Assembly: GCF_002157685.2 (NCBI RefSeq)
Contig: NZ_AP026738.1
Span: forward strand, 2,046,001-2,110,000
From: Comamonas thiooxydans
Lineage (GTDB): Bacteria; Pseudomonadota; Gammaproteobacteria; Burkholderiales; Burkholderiaceae_C
Length of the DNA stretch: 64,000 bases
Direction of reading: 5' to 3'
Part shown: in pieces, positions 56,539-64,000 of the stretch
Position numbering within the stretch: position 1 is the first letter of the stretch
How the letters are laid out: each line of letters starts with the position of its first letter
The notes under the pieces: generated by a model
Database searches by the model: none
The model's input: only the letters and a program-made list of their open reading frames with translations
Told to the model about the DNA's origin: nothing
Program-made: the position numbers and the translations under genes

Positions 56539-59061
56539 ATGAAGTTTCGCTTTCCCATCGTCATCATCGACGAGGACTATCGTTCCGAGAACACCTCGGG
56601 ACTGGGCATCCGCGCCCTGGCTCAAGCCATTGAAGAAGAGGGCTTTGAAGTCCTGGGCGTGACCAGTTATGGCGATCTGTCGCAGTTCGCCCAGCAGCAA
56701 AGCCGGGCCAGTGCCTTTATTTTGTCGATCGACGACGAGGAATTCCAGCTCGGCGGCGACAAGGACCCCATCATTCACAGCCTGCGCGACTTCATCGGTG
56801 AAGTGCGCCGCAAGAATGAGGAGGTGCCCATCTATATCTACGGCGAGACCAAGACCAGCCGTCACCTGCCCAACGACATCCTGCGTGAGCTGCATGGCTT
56901 CATTCACATGTTCGAGGACACGCCCGAGTTCGTGGCCAAGCACATCATCCGCGAAGCCAAGAGCTATCTGGAGAGCGTGCAGCCCCCGTTCTTCAAGGCG
57001 CTGCTGGACTATGCCGAAGACGGCTCCTACAGCTGGCACTGCCCCGGTCACTCGGGTGGCGTGGCCTTTTTGAAGAGCCCCGTGGGCCAGATGTATCACC
57101 AGTTCTACGGTGAGAACATGCTGCGCGCAGACGTCTGCAATGCCGTGGAGGAACTGGGCCAGCTGCTGGACCACAACGGCGCCATCGGCGAGTCCGAGCG
57201 CAATGCGGCACGCATCTTCAATGCCGATCACTGCTACTTTGTGACCAATGGCACATCGACCTCCAACAAGATCGTCTGGCACCACACCGTGGCACCTGGC
57301 GATGTGGTGGTGGTGGATCGCAACTGCCACAAGTCCATCCTGCACTCCATCATCATGACGGGTGCGATTCCGGTGTTCCTCAAGCCCACGCGCAATCACT
57401 TCGGCATCATCGGCCCGATTCCGCAGAGCGAGTTCTCGGTCGAGTCCATTCAGGCCAAGATTGCCGCCAACCCGCTGCTCAAGGGCGTGGACGCCAAGGC
57501 CGTCAAGCCCCGCGTGCTGACGCTGACGCAGTCCACCTACGACGGCGTGCTCTACAACACCGAGACCATCAAGGGCATGCTGGACGGCTATGTGGCCAAT
57601 CTGCACTTCGATGAGGCCTGGCTGCCCCACGCTGCCTTCCACCCCTTCTATGGCAGCTATCACGCCATGGGCAAGAAGCGCAAGCGCCCGATGCACTCGG
57701 TGGTCTATGCCACCCAGTCCATCCACAAGCTGCTCGCCGGTATCAGCCAGGCCTCGCATGTGCTGGTGCAGGACAGCCAGACCGAGAAGCTGGATCACCC
57801 GCTGTTCAACGAGGCGTATCTGATGCACACCTCGACCAGCCCTCAGTACAGCATCATCGCCAGTTGCGACGTGGCTGCTGCCATGATGGAGCCGCCCGGC
57901 GGCACGGCGCTGGTGGAAGAGTCGATTGTCGAGGCGCTGGACTTCCGCCGTGCCATGCGCAAGGTGGAAGACGAGTTCGGTGACGACGACTGGTGGTTCG
58001 AGGTCTGGGGCCCCGAAGCCCTGGCCGAGGAAGGCGTGGGCACGGCCCAGGACTGGATCATCCGCGGCACCGATGCGTCGACCAAGACCCGCTCCAAGAA
58101 GAACGGCAAGGAGTTCGACAACTGGCACGGCTTTGGCGATCTGGCCGACGGCTTCAATATGCTGGACCCCATCAAGTCCACCATCGTCACGCCCGGCCTG
58201 GACCTGGACGGTGATTTTGCCGACACCGGCATTCCCGCGTCCATCGTCACCAAGTACCTGGCCGAGCATGGCGTGGTGGTCGAGAAGACCGGCCTGTATT
58301 CCTTCTTCATCATGTTCACCATCGGCATCACCAAGGGCCGCTGGAACACCATGCTGACGGCGCTGCAGCAGTTCAAGGACGACTACGACCGCAATCAACC
58401 GCTGGCGCGCATCCTGCCCGAGTTCTGCCAGCAGCATCGCCGCTACGAGCGCATGGGCCTGCGCGATCTGTGCCAGCATGTGCACGAGCTGTATGCCAAG
58501 TACGACATCGCACGCCTGACGACCGAGATGTATCTGTCGGATCTCAAGCCCACGATGAAGCCCTCGGATGCCTATGCACATATCGCGCAGCGCAAGACCG
58601 AGCGTGTGGAAATCGACCACCTGGTCGGCCGCACCACCGTGGGTCTGGTCACGCCTTACCCGCCCGGAATTCCGCTGCTGATCCCCGGTGAAGTCTTCAA
58701 CAAGAAGATCGTGGACTATCTGGTGTTCGCGCGCGAATTCGCCAAGGAGTGCCCGGGCTTCGAGACCGATATCCACGGTCTGGTGGAGCTGGAAGACGAA
58801 AACGGCGAAATCCGCTACTACGCGGACTGCGTGGCCGAGGAAAGCGTCAAGCCTGTGGCAGTGAAGAAGACTGCTGCGGTGAAGAAGCCCGCTGCCAAGA
58901 AGCCCGCTGCCAAGAAGACGGCTGCGGCGCCCGAAGCCACGACCGCTGCCAAGACGCCTGCAAAAAAGGCGGCCACAAAGCCGGCAACAAAGGCAGCGGC
59001 CAAGTCCGTCGCAAAGCCTGCAGTGAAGGCTGCGGTCAAAGCGGCAAGGAAGGCTGCATAA
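56539..59061 (+). CDS. Arginine/lysine/ornithine decarboxylase with histone H1-like C-terminal tail
   Basis: An 840-residue PLP enzyme of the large inducible amino-acid decarboxylase family. It has the response-regulator-like wing domain (VIIDEDYRSENTSGLGIRALA), PLP-binding lysine in ATQSIHKLLAG, HFDEAW and the GTSTSNK loop. The C-terminal domain has VTPYPPGIPLLIPGE. The last 70 residues are a Lys/Ala/Pro repeat (KKTAAVKKPAAKKPAAKKTA and onward) like histone H1 and unlike AdiA or LdcI, which end at about 715-755 residues. The tail is in frame without interruption. Which of Arg, Lys or Orn is used cannot be told. The ATG at 56539 has GGAGG upstream. Confidence 0.92.
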   Translation: MKFRFPIVIIDEDYRSENTSGLGIRALAQAIEEEGFEVLGVTSYGDLSQFAQQQSRASAFILSIDDEEFQLGGDKDPIIHSLRDFIGEVRRKNEEVPIYIYGETKTSRHLPNDILRELHGFIHMFEDTPEFVAKHIIREAKSYLESVQPPFFKALLDYAEDGSYSWHCPGHSGGVAFLKSPVGQMYHQFYGENMLRADVCNAVEELGQLLDHNGAIGESERNAARIFNADHCYFVTNGTSTSNKIVWHHTVAPGDVVVVDRNCHKSILHSIIMTGAIPVFLKPTRNHFGIIGPIPQSEFSVESIQAKIAANPLLKGVDAKAVKPRVLTLTQSTYDGVLYNTETIKGMLDGYVANLHFDEAWLPHAAFHPFYGSYHAMGKKRKRPMHSVVYATQSIHKLLAGISQASHVLVQDSQTEKLDHPLFNEAYLMHTSTSPQYSIIASCDVAAAMMEPPGGTALVEESIVEALDFRRAMRKVEDEFGDDDWWFEVWGPEALAEEGVGTAQDWIIRGTDASTKTRSKKNGKEFDNWHGFGDLADGFNMLDPIKSTIVTPGLDLDGDFADTGIPASIVTKYLAEHGVVVEKTGLYSFFIMFTIGITKGRWNTMLTALQQFKDDYDRNQPLARILPEFCQQHRRYERMGLRDLCQHVHELYAKYDIARLTTEMYLSDLKPTMKPSDAYAHIAQRKTERVEIDHLVGRTTVGLVTPYPPGIPLLIPGEVFNKKIVDYLVFAREFAKECPGFETDIHGLVELEDENGEIRYYADCVAEESVKPVAVKKTAAVKKPAAKKPAAKKTAAAPEATTAAKTPAKKAATKPATKAAAKSVAKPAVKAAVKAARKAA

Positions 59062-59107
59062 GCCTTGGCTTTTGCAAGGTCGGGGCGATCCCGGCCTTTT
59101 GCACATC

Positions 59108-59137
59108 AGCCCGGAGTGCCTGCACTTCGGGCTTTTT
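59108..59137 (+). terminator. Intrinsic terminator after the decarboxylase gene
   Basis: AGCCCGGAGTGC and GCACTTCGGGCT form a 12-bp stem with one G-T pair, followed by TTTTT. Confidence 0.8.
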
Positions 59138-59149
59138 CATATCCCTGCC

Positions 59150-59593
59150 ATGCCTTCATTCCTGCAACCGGCTGGCCCTGTGCATCTGTGGAAGCTGTTG
59201 GCGGCAGCCAGCCTGGGCTGGGCCTTGTTCATGCTCTGGGGCTGCCTCAATGAGACAGGCAGCAGCGGTGGGCTGATTCTCAGGCTGTTCCCGTTTCTGC
59301 GTGGCTTTGAGCACACGGACAAGCTGGTGCATGCCGGCCTGCATGCGGTGCTGGCGGGTTTGCTCTGCTGCGCGGGGCTGGCGCGTGCGCATGCTGCGGG
59401 CTTGTGCTGGACCGCCGGGCAAGCGCTGGCCGTGGTGCTGATCTGTGCCGGCTACGGCGGCGTGATCGAGCTGCTGCAGGCCGGCTTCTCCACCACGCGG
59501 TCAGCCGAGTGGCTCGATGCGCTGGCCAATGCCGCGGGCGCGAGCCTGGCCGTGCTGTTCATTCAGGGGCTGCGCTGCATGAAGCAAAAATAG
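59150..59593 (+). CDS. VanZ-like membrane protein
   Basis: A 147-residue protein with about four transmembrane helices. The FLRGFEHTDKLVHAGLHAVLAG motif (conserved DK-xxH) and YGGVIELLQAGFSTTRSAEWLDALANAAGA match VanZ-domain proteins. Function in Gram-negatives is unclear. The ATG at 59150 lies just after the decarboxylase terminator. A family 2 repeat follows the stop. Confidence 0.83.
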   Translation: MPSFLQPAGPVHLWKLLAAASLGWALFMLWGCLNETGSSGGLILRLFPFLRGFEHTDKLVHAGLHAVLAGLLCCAGLARAHAAGLCWTAGQALAVVLICAGYGGVIELLQAGFSTTRSAEWLDALANAAGASLAVLFIQGLRCMKQK

Positions 59594-59640
59594 TAGCTGC
59601 TTGCGCTTGACCTGAGTTGTATATAGGCATGAATCTATTT
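59590..59640 (+). repeat. AT-rich dispersed repeat, family 2, degenerate copy
   Basis: ATAGTAGCTGCTTGCGCTTG followed by GTTGTATATAGG. It shares the AGCTGC core and terminal TATATAGG with the copy at 15381. It overlaps the VanZ stop region. Confidence 0.4.
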
Positions 59641-59684
59641 GAAGCACAGGTGGTTATTGCGCAAGCCGCTCCTGATTTTGATGA

Positions 59685-60692
59685 CTATTCCAGAGTGATC
59701 TTCGCGTCGCGGATCAGCGCGGCCCAGCTGGCCTGTTCCTTTTGCAGGTAGGCCTGGGCATCCTGAAGGCTGCCGCCCATGGGCGTGCTGCCTTCGGACT
59801 GCAGCTGCTTGAGCACGGCGGGGTCCTGCAAGCCGGTGTTCACAGCGGCATTGATCTTCTGCGCCAGCGCGGCAGGCGTGTTCCTGGGGGCCACGATCAG
59901 CTTCCAGTCCACGGCTTCAAAGCCGGGAAAGCCGGACTCGGCCACGGTGGGAACCTGGGGCAGGATGGCAAGACGCTTGGCCGAGGTCACGGCCAGTGCG
60001 CGCAGGCGCTGGCCCTTGATCATGGGGTAGACCGCCTGAGGCGTACCGAACATATAGTGGGTCTGCTTGCCCAGCAGATCGGTCACGGCAGGCGCAGCGC
60101 CCTTGTAGGGTACGTTGAGCACATCGATCTTGGCCTTGTAGGAAAGCATTTCCCCCGCCAGATGGCCCACGGTGCCCGTGGATGCCAGGCCCTGTTTGAT
60201 GGCTCCGGGCTGGGCCTTGGCTGCGGCGATCAGATCCTGCAGCGATTTCCAGGGCGAATCGGTGGGTACGACCAGCACCACGGGCTGCGAGGCCACCAGC
60301 GCCACGGGAAGCAGATCGGTCTTGGCGTTGAACGGCATGCTGGGCAGCAGCGAGGGATTGATGGCCAGATTGGCGGTCTGTCCCATGCCGAAGGTATAGC
60401 CGTCGGCCGGTGCCTTGGCGACGGCATCCAGTCCGATATTGCCGCCTGCACCGGGCTTGTTGTCCACCACGATGACCCAGCGATTCGCGGTCGCCATGCG
60501 CTCGCTGATCTGGCGCGTCACCGTATCGGTGCCGCCGCCAGGCGTGAAGGGCACGACCATGCGGATCGACTTGGCAGGCCATTCGCCAGGCTGGGCCGCT
60601 GCGCTGCCTGCGGCAAGCGTCATGGCCATCAGTGTGCATGCTGCCATCGCCTGGCGGCGGTTCGGGTGTCGGGAAGAAGGGCGGTGTTTCAT
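59685..60692 (-). CDS. Bug-family tripartite tricarboxylate transporter receptor
   Basis: A 335-residue periplasmic solute receptor. Its signal peptide has a Tat-like HPNRRQAMAA start and an AAAQPGEWP cleavage region. Typical motifs follow: VVPFTPGGGTDTVTR, VDNKPGAGGNIG and PPYKGAAPAVTDLLG-like VPYKGAAPAVTDLL. It probably binds a carboxylate. No TctA or TctB membrane genes are nearby, as is common in this family's many orphans. It lies downstream of the CoA-transferase gene on the same strand, behind a hairpin. Confidence 0.9.
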   Translation of the reverse strand: MKHRPSSRHPNRRQAMAACTLMAMTLAAGSAAAQPGEWPAKSIRMVVPFTPGGGTDTVTRQISERMATANRWVIVVDNKPGAGGNIGLDAVAKAPADGYTFGMGQTANLAINPSLLPSMPFNAKTDLLPVALVASQPVVLVVPTDSPWKSLQDLIAAAKAQPGAIKQGLASTGTVGHLAGEMLSYKAKIDVLNVPYKGAAPAVTDLLGKQTHYMFGTPQAVYPMIKGQRLRALAVTSAKRLAILPQVPTVAESGFPGFEAVDWKLIVAPRNTPAALAQKINAAVNTGLQDPAVLKQLQSEGSTPMGGSLQDAQAYLQKEQASWAALIRDAKITLE

Positions 60693-60779
60693 GGTTTTGT
60701 CTCCTGGTAGCTGGAAATTGGGGTAAGGAATCCCCGCAGGGCGTGCATGGGCGCCCTGTTCTGGGGTGTGATGAAGAAA

Positions 60780-60797
60780 GCGGGGCCGTGGCCCCGC
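60780..60797 (-). terminator. Intrinsic terminator after the CoA-transferase gene
   Basis: GCGGGGCC, two-base loop, GGCCCCGC. Read on the minus strand it is followed by TTTCTTC. A second stem, CAGGGCG with CGCCCTG (60737-60758), follows. The Bug gene may need its own promoter. Confidence 0.65.
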
Positions 60798-60805
60798 AGG
60801 GCCGC

Positions 60806-62029
60806 TCAGTCGGATCTACCCTGGGCCAGTGCCTGGGCCTGATCCTGGCTATAGCCCAGGGCGGTCAGAATCTCCAGGCTGTGCTCGCCGAGCTTGGGTG
60901 GCGAGAGACGCACCTGCAGATGCTTGCCGTCCAGGGTCAGCGGCAGCAGCACGGTCTTGCTGTCGCGGCCGTCCGGCAGGGTGATGGGGGCCAGCGCACC
61001 GGTGGCGTTCAGGTGAGGGTCTTCGAGCAGATCGTGCGGACGGGCGATGGGTGCGAACGGCAGGCCCTTGTCCTCGAAGACGCTGGCGATATGCGCGGCG
61101 CTGTATCCGGCCATGGTTTCACGCAGCAGCGGCATCAGCCAGCTGCGGGCCTGCACGCGGTCGTTGTTGCTGCCAAGGCGCGGATCGTCACGCAGCTGCT
61201 CCAGGCCAAAGGCATCGCAGAACTCGCGCCATGCGCCGTCGCTGACCACGGCCAGAAAGATCTGCTCGCCGCCCTGGACTTCGAACACGTCGTAGATCGC
61301 CCAGGCCGAGATGCGTGCGGGCATGGGGGCGGCGGGCTTGCCGGTCACCGCGTACTGCATCATGTGCTGGGCGATCAGGAACACATTGTTCTCGAACAGT
61401 GCGCTTTGCACTTCCTGGCCCTTGCCCGTCTTCGCGCGCTGGGCCAGGGCGGCCATGGCTCCCATGGCGCCGAACATGCCGCCCATGATGTCGTTGACAC
61501 TGGTGCCCGCGCGCAGCGGGTCGCCGGGTCGTCCCGTCATATAGGCCAGGCCGCCCATCATCTGCACCACCTCGTCCAGTGCCGTGCGGTGTTCGTAGGG
61601 GCCGGGCAGAAAGCCCTTGTGGCTCACATAGATGAGGCGCGGAAACTGCTGCTTGAGGCTTTCATAGTCCAGGCCCAGCTTCTTCATGGTGCCGGGCTTG
61701 AAGTTTTCGGTCACCACATCGGCCGTGGCGATCAGCCGCAGCGCGGCTTCCTTGCCCTCGGGGGTCTGCAAATCCAGCGTCAGGCTTTTCTTGTTGCGGT
61801 TGAACAGCGGAAAAAAGCCGGAGCCCGAGCCCAGCAGCTTGCGCGTGGCATCGCCGTTGCGGCCGTGGCCCACGGGTTCGACCTTGATGACTTCGGCGCC
61901 CAGGTCGGCCAGCATCAGGCCGCAGCTGGGGCCCATGACCATATGGGTGAACTCCACCACGCGGATGCCGCTATAGGGCAGGGGGGAGGAGGAAGTCTCG
62001 GCGGTTTCGGTTGAGGCGTGCATATTCAT
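60806..62029 (-). CDS. CaiB/BaiF-family CoA transferase
   Basis: A 407-residue class III CoA transferase. It opens with GIRVVEFTHMVMGPSCGLMLADLGAEVIKVE, and the catalytic aspartate is expected in the VNDIMGGMFGAMG region. The NRNKKSLTLDL and DVVTENFKPG motifs are intact. It moves CoA between a donor thioester and an acceptor acid. Next to an HMG-CoA lyase gene, the likely acceptor is a branched dicarboxylic acid such as 3-hydroxy-3-methylglutarate or a related one; inference. It starts 39 bases after the lyase stop. Confidence 0.9.
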   Translation of the reverse strand: MNMHASTETAETSSSPLPYSGIRVVEFTHMVMGPSCGLMLADLGAEVIKVEPVGHGRNGDATRKLLGSGSGFFPLFNRNKKSLTLDLQTPEGKEAALRLIATADVVTENFKPGTMKKLGLDYESLKQQFPRLIYVSHKGFLPGPYEHRTALDEVVQMMGGLAYMTGRPGDPLRAGTSVNDIMGGMFGAMGAMAALAQRAKTGKGQEVQSALFENNVFLIAQHMMQYAVTGKPAAPMPARISAWAIYDVFEVQGGEQIFLAVVSDGAWREFCDAFGLEQLRDDPRLGSNNDRVQARSWLMPLLRETMAGYSAAHIASVFEDKGLPFAPIARPHDLLEDPHLNATGALAPITLPDGRDSKTVLLPLTLDGKHLQVRLSPPKLGEHSLEILTALGYSQDQAQALAQGRSD

Positions 62030-62068
62030 CTCTTCTTGTTCTCGGCCCGGTTGCGAGCCGCTACGTAA

Positions 62069-63004
62069 TCAGTAACGGTGAGGCACAAAGCCCTTGGGCA
62101 GGCCTGCGGGTGGCAGCATGCCGTACAGCGCCTCGCCCGGCAGTCCGGCGGCCAGCGTTTCTCGCGCTGCAAGCAATCGCTCAATATCAATGCCGGTGCG
62201 CAGTCCCATGGCTTCGAACATGAAGACCAGATCTTCGGTCACCACATTGCCGGAGGCGCCGGGGGCATAGGGGCAGCCGCCCAGCCCGGCCTGAGATGCG
62301 TCGAAAGTGCGCACACCTGCCTCATAGGCGGCCAGGCAGTTGGCCAGGCCCAGGCCTCTGGTGTTGTGCATATGCGCGGCGCCGGCCTTGTCGCCGAGTT
62401 CGCTGCGCAGGCGCGTGAACAGGCGCTTGACCTGGGCCGGGTTGGCCATGCCCGTGGTGTCCGACAGACCCGATTCGTCGGCGCCGGCGGCCACGCAGGC
62501 TGCAGCCAGAGCGATCACCTCGTCCTCGGGCACCAGGCCCTGCAAGGTGCAGCCGAAGGCGGTGGAGATGCCGGCCTCGATATGCACTGCAGGGGCGATC
62601 TCGTCGCGCAGCCTGGCGATGGCGCGCACTTCCTCCACCATCTGTGCGGGCGTCTTGCGCACATTGGCCATGGAGTGCGCGGGGCTGGCCGATACGGGCA
62701 GCGTGATCTTGTGCGCGCCGGCGCGCATGGCGGCTTCGGCTCCCTTGAGATTGGGCACCAGGGCCATGATGGTGATGCCGGGGTGGGTGACGGCATGGCG
62801 CACGACTTCGGCGGCATCGGCCATCTGCGGCAGCAGCTTGGGCGAGACAAAGGAGCCGACTTCGATTTCCTGCACACCCGCTGCCACCAGGGCGTCGATC
62901 CAGGCGTATTTATGGGCCGTGCTCATGGTGGCCGAGACCGACTGCAGGCCGTCGCGGGGGCCGACTTCGCTGATCAGGAGATCGAAGCGATGGGGGAATG
63001 ACAT
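62069..63004 (-). CDS. Hydroxymethylglutaryl-CoA lyase
   Basis: A 311-residue DRE-TIM enzyme with EVGPRDGLQS near the start, the metal-binding HMHNTRGLGLAN motif, and the signature cysteine in AGLGGCPYAPGASGN. It splits HMG-CoA into acetyl-CoA and acetoacetate. First gene of a set with the CoA transferase and Bug receptor, divergent from an IclR regulator, which implies induced use of an external acid rather than leucine breakdown. A leucine-pathway role cannot be ruled out. Confidence 0.92.
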   Translation of the reverse strand: MSFPHRFDLLISEVGPRDGLQSVSATMSTAHKYAWIDALVAAGVQEIEVGSFVSPKLLPQMADAAEVVRHAVTHPGITIMALVPNLKGAEAAMRAGAHKITLPVSASPAHSMANVRKTPAQMVEEVRAIARLRDEIAPAVHIEAGISTAFGCTLQGLVPEDEVIALAAACVAAGADESGLSDTTGMANPAQVKRLFTRLRSELGDKAGAAHMHNTRGLGLANCLAAYEAGVRTFDASQAGLGGCPYAPGASGNVVTEDLVFMFEAMGLRTGIDIERLLAARETLAAGLPGEALYGMLPPAGLPKGFVPHRY

Positions 63005-63060
63005 GGTTGCCTCACTTGGATTTCATGCTTGCATTGCAGCTGGCACAATGTTGTAATGAT

Positions 63061-63077
63061 GTTCTATCAGATAGAAC
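63061..63077. promoter_or_regulatory. Perfect palindrome, candidate IclR operator
   Basis: GTTCTATCAGATAGAAC is an 8+1+8 perfect dyad in the 141-bp AT-rich region between the divergent lyase and IclR genes. Its size and symmetry fit IclR-family sites. Confidence 0.75.
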
Positions 63078-63145
63078 TAAATTCTTTCTATTGAAATATT
63101 GCCTTGCGTCCTGATGCCCTGTCAAGCTGAGGGGCAGGAGTTTTT

Positions 63146-63874
63146 ATGCCGCGTAAATCCCTGAATGAATCCGTCGCCGACGAGAATGCCGCGCCTGGCG
63201 GTGTGGCCGCAGTGGACCGTGCCCTCAGCGTGCTGGGTGCATTCCAGGATGGCGATGCCGCGCTGAGCCTGGCCGAGCTGGCCGAGCGAACGCGCCTTTA
63301 CAAGAGTACGGTGCTGAGGTTGCTGGCCTCTCTGGAGCATGGTGGCTGGGTTCAGCGCCAGGATGACGGGCGCTATGCGGTGGGTCCGGCCGTGGCCAGG
63401 CTGCATGCGGTTTACGAACAGAGCTTCTCGCTGGACAAGCTGGTCATGCCGGTGCTGCGCGCACTGGTTCAGGCCACGGGCGAGAGCGCGGCCTACCATG
63501 TGCGCCAGGGGCGCGAACGCCTGTGTCTGTACCGCGTGGATTCGCCGCATCCGGTGCGCGACCATGCACGTGCCGGTGATCTGCTGCCTCTGGACAAAGG
63601 CGCGGGCGGGCGGGTGCTGGTCGCTTTCGATCCGGAGCTGGGCGATTGGGTGAAGAAGCAGCGCAGCCACTATGCGCGGGTACGGGCCGATGGTTACGAA
63701 GCCCTGGTGGGCGACAGGCATAGCGAGATCGCCGGTATTTCGGCCCCGGTTTTCCGCCGCAGCGGGGAGTTGGCCGCTGCCCTGACGCTGACCATGCCAG
63801 CGCATCGCTATGACGAGCGCTATGTCAAAAACGTGTTGCAGGCCGCGCGCGACCTGGGGGCGCAGCTGCCCTAG
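63146..63874 (+). CDS. IclR-family transcriptional regulator
   Basis: A 242-residue regulator. The N-terminal winged HTH is LSLAELAERTRLYKSTVLRL (about residues 40-60). The C-terminal ligand-binding domain has LPLDKGAGGRVLVAF and the AGISAPVFRRSGELAAALTL ending. It diverges from the lyase/CoA-transferase/Bug genes and probably controls them in response to the pathway acid or its CoA ester. Whether it activates or represses is unknown. Confidence 0.92.
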   Translation: MPRKSLNESVADENAAPGGVAAVDRALSVLGAFQDGDAALSLAELAERTRLYKSTVLRLLASLEHGGWVQRQDDGRYAVGPAVARLHAVYEQSFSLDKLVMPVLRALVQATGESAAYHVRQGRERLCLYRVDSPHPVRDHARAGDLLPLDKGAGGRVLVAFDPELGDWVKKQRSHYARVRADGYEALVGDRHSEIAGISAPVFRRSGELAAALTLTMPAHRYDERYVKNVLQAARDLGAQLP

Positions 63875-63936
63875 CCACTGATGTCGCGGAATTCAGGCGC
63901 ATGCTCGATGGTCGCGGCCAACGATGAAGCTGTGAA

Positions 63937-64000
63937 TCACGGGCTTGCCGGCTCGGGCTGAAAGCCCGACTCGCTGCGCACGCGCAAAAAGCGGGCAAAG
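63937..64000 (-). CDS. Possible C-terminal end of a minus-strand gene
   Basis: On the minus strand, twenty-one codons are open from the window edge to a stop (end of frame FARFLRVRSESGFQPEPASP). Third-position GC is high, as in genuine genes here. The other two minus-strand frames are also open over most of this short stretch, so the call is weak. Confidence 0.3.
   Translation of the reverse strand, partial: FARFLRVRSESGFQPEPASP

Noticed and set aside
56446..59106. Nearly 900-codon minus-strand open frame opposite the decarboxylase
   Set aside because: Same cause: it mirrors a conserved PLP enzyme and has no ribosome site or recognisable domain.

Overview
The window is high-GC, gene-dense chromosomal DNA from a betaproteobacterium of the family Comamonadaceae, most likely Comamonas testosteroni or a close relative such as C. 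thiooxydans. The strongest evidence is the short-chain dehydrogenase at 39758-40522. From memory it is almost identical to the structurally characterised 3beta/17beta-hydroxysteroid dehydrogenase of C. testosteroni. PhaR, a Bug-type receptor, an HAE1 efflux system, and TTG and ATGA-overlap starts fit the same group. I see no insertion sequence, prophage, integrase, CRISPR array or rRNA operon.

Layout. 1-5.0 kb: a catabolic island with the end of an acyl-CoA synthetase, two SDRs, a Baeyer-Villiger monooxygenase and a GDSAG esterase, which together suggest alcohol > ketone > ester/lactone > acid > acyl-CoA. 5.2-7.2 kb: an RlhA-like U32 rRNA hydroxylase. 7.3-10.8 kb: a NrtR-like regulator facing a tightly overlapping operon KptA / HAD phosphatase / NADAR / ADP-ribosylglycohydrolase, which looks like an NAD+/ADP-ribose repair module. 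11.3-15.3 kb: a LivK-like binding protein, a TadA-alpha/beta-hydrolase fusion and a His-rich S66 carboxypeptidase. 15.5-18.2 kb: a small triple-HTH protein translationally coupled to an unrecognised membrane protein, then a SpoIIAA-like protein. 18.3-27.8 kb: EF-G, small hypotheticals, a penicillin acylase homologue, an alpha/beta hydrolase, an aldo/keto reductase, YbaK and PlsY.

27.9-33.2 kb: DUF4178 protein, DUF350 protein, membrane spermidine-synthase-like protein and a Tat-exported FAD oxidoreductase. This is a co-directional set that I consider one of the two best candidates for a poorly described system; the other is the ADP-ribose module. 33.2-38.0 kb: degenerate HD protein, retropepsin-like protease, YajQ, MurB, a small periplasmic protein and PhaR. 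38.2-41.1 kb: DUF1329 protein, 3beta/17beta-HSD and a VOC protein (steroid or lipid related). 41.4-43.9 kb: Sel1-repeat protein, VOC protein and a TetR regulator. 44.1-49.9 kb: a complete RND efflux operon opposite the TetR gene, with a perfect 18-bp palindrome between them. 50.1-54.3 kb: a Fur-box-preceded FecI/FecR/TonB-dependent receptor iron uptake locus. 54.6-56.4 kb: two identical tRNA-Ser(GGA) genes and a stomatin/NfeD pair. 56.5-59.6 kb: an Arg/Lys/Orn decarboxylase with a histone-H1-like tail and a VanZ-like protein. 59.7-63.9 kb: Bug receptor, CaiB-type CoA transferase and HMG-CoA lyase opposite an IclR regulator with a perfect palindromic operator.

Three families of dispersed intergenic repeats are visible: a 76-77-bp element with GACTTACGCAAA-type inverted ends (three copies), an AT-rich element around TTTGATAGCT (six degenerate copies), and a GC-rich element ending GCGGGAGGGGGACGA (two copies, one inside a coding frame). 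All functions are inferred from reading sequence motifs; no database search was run.
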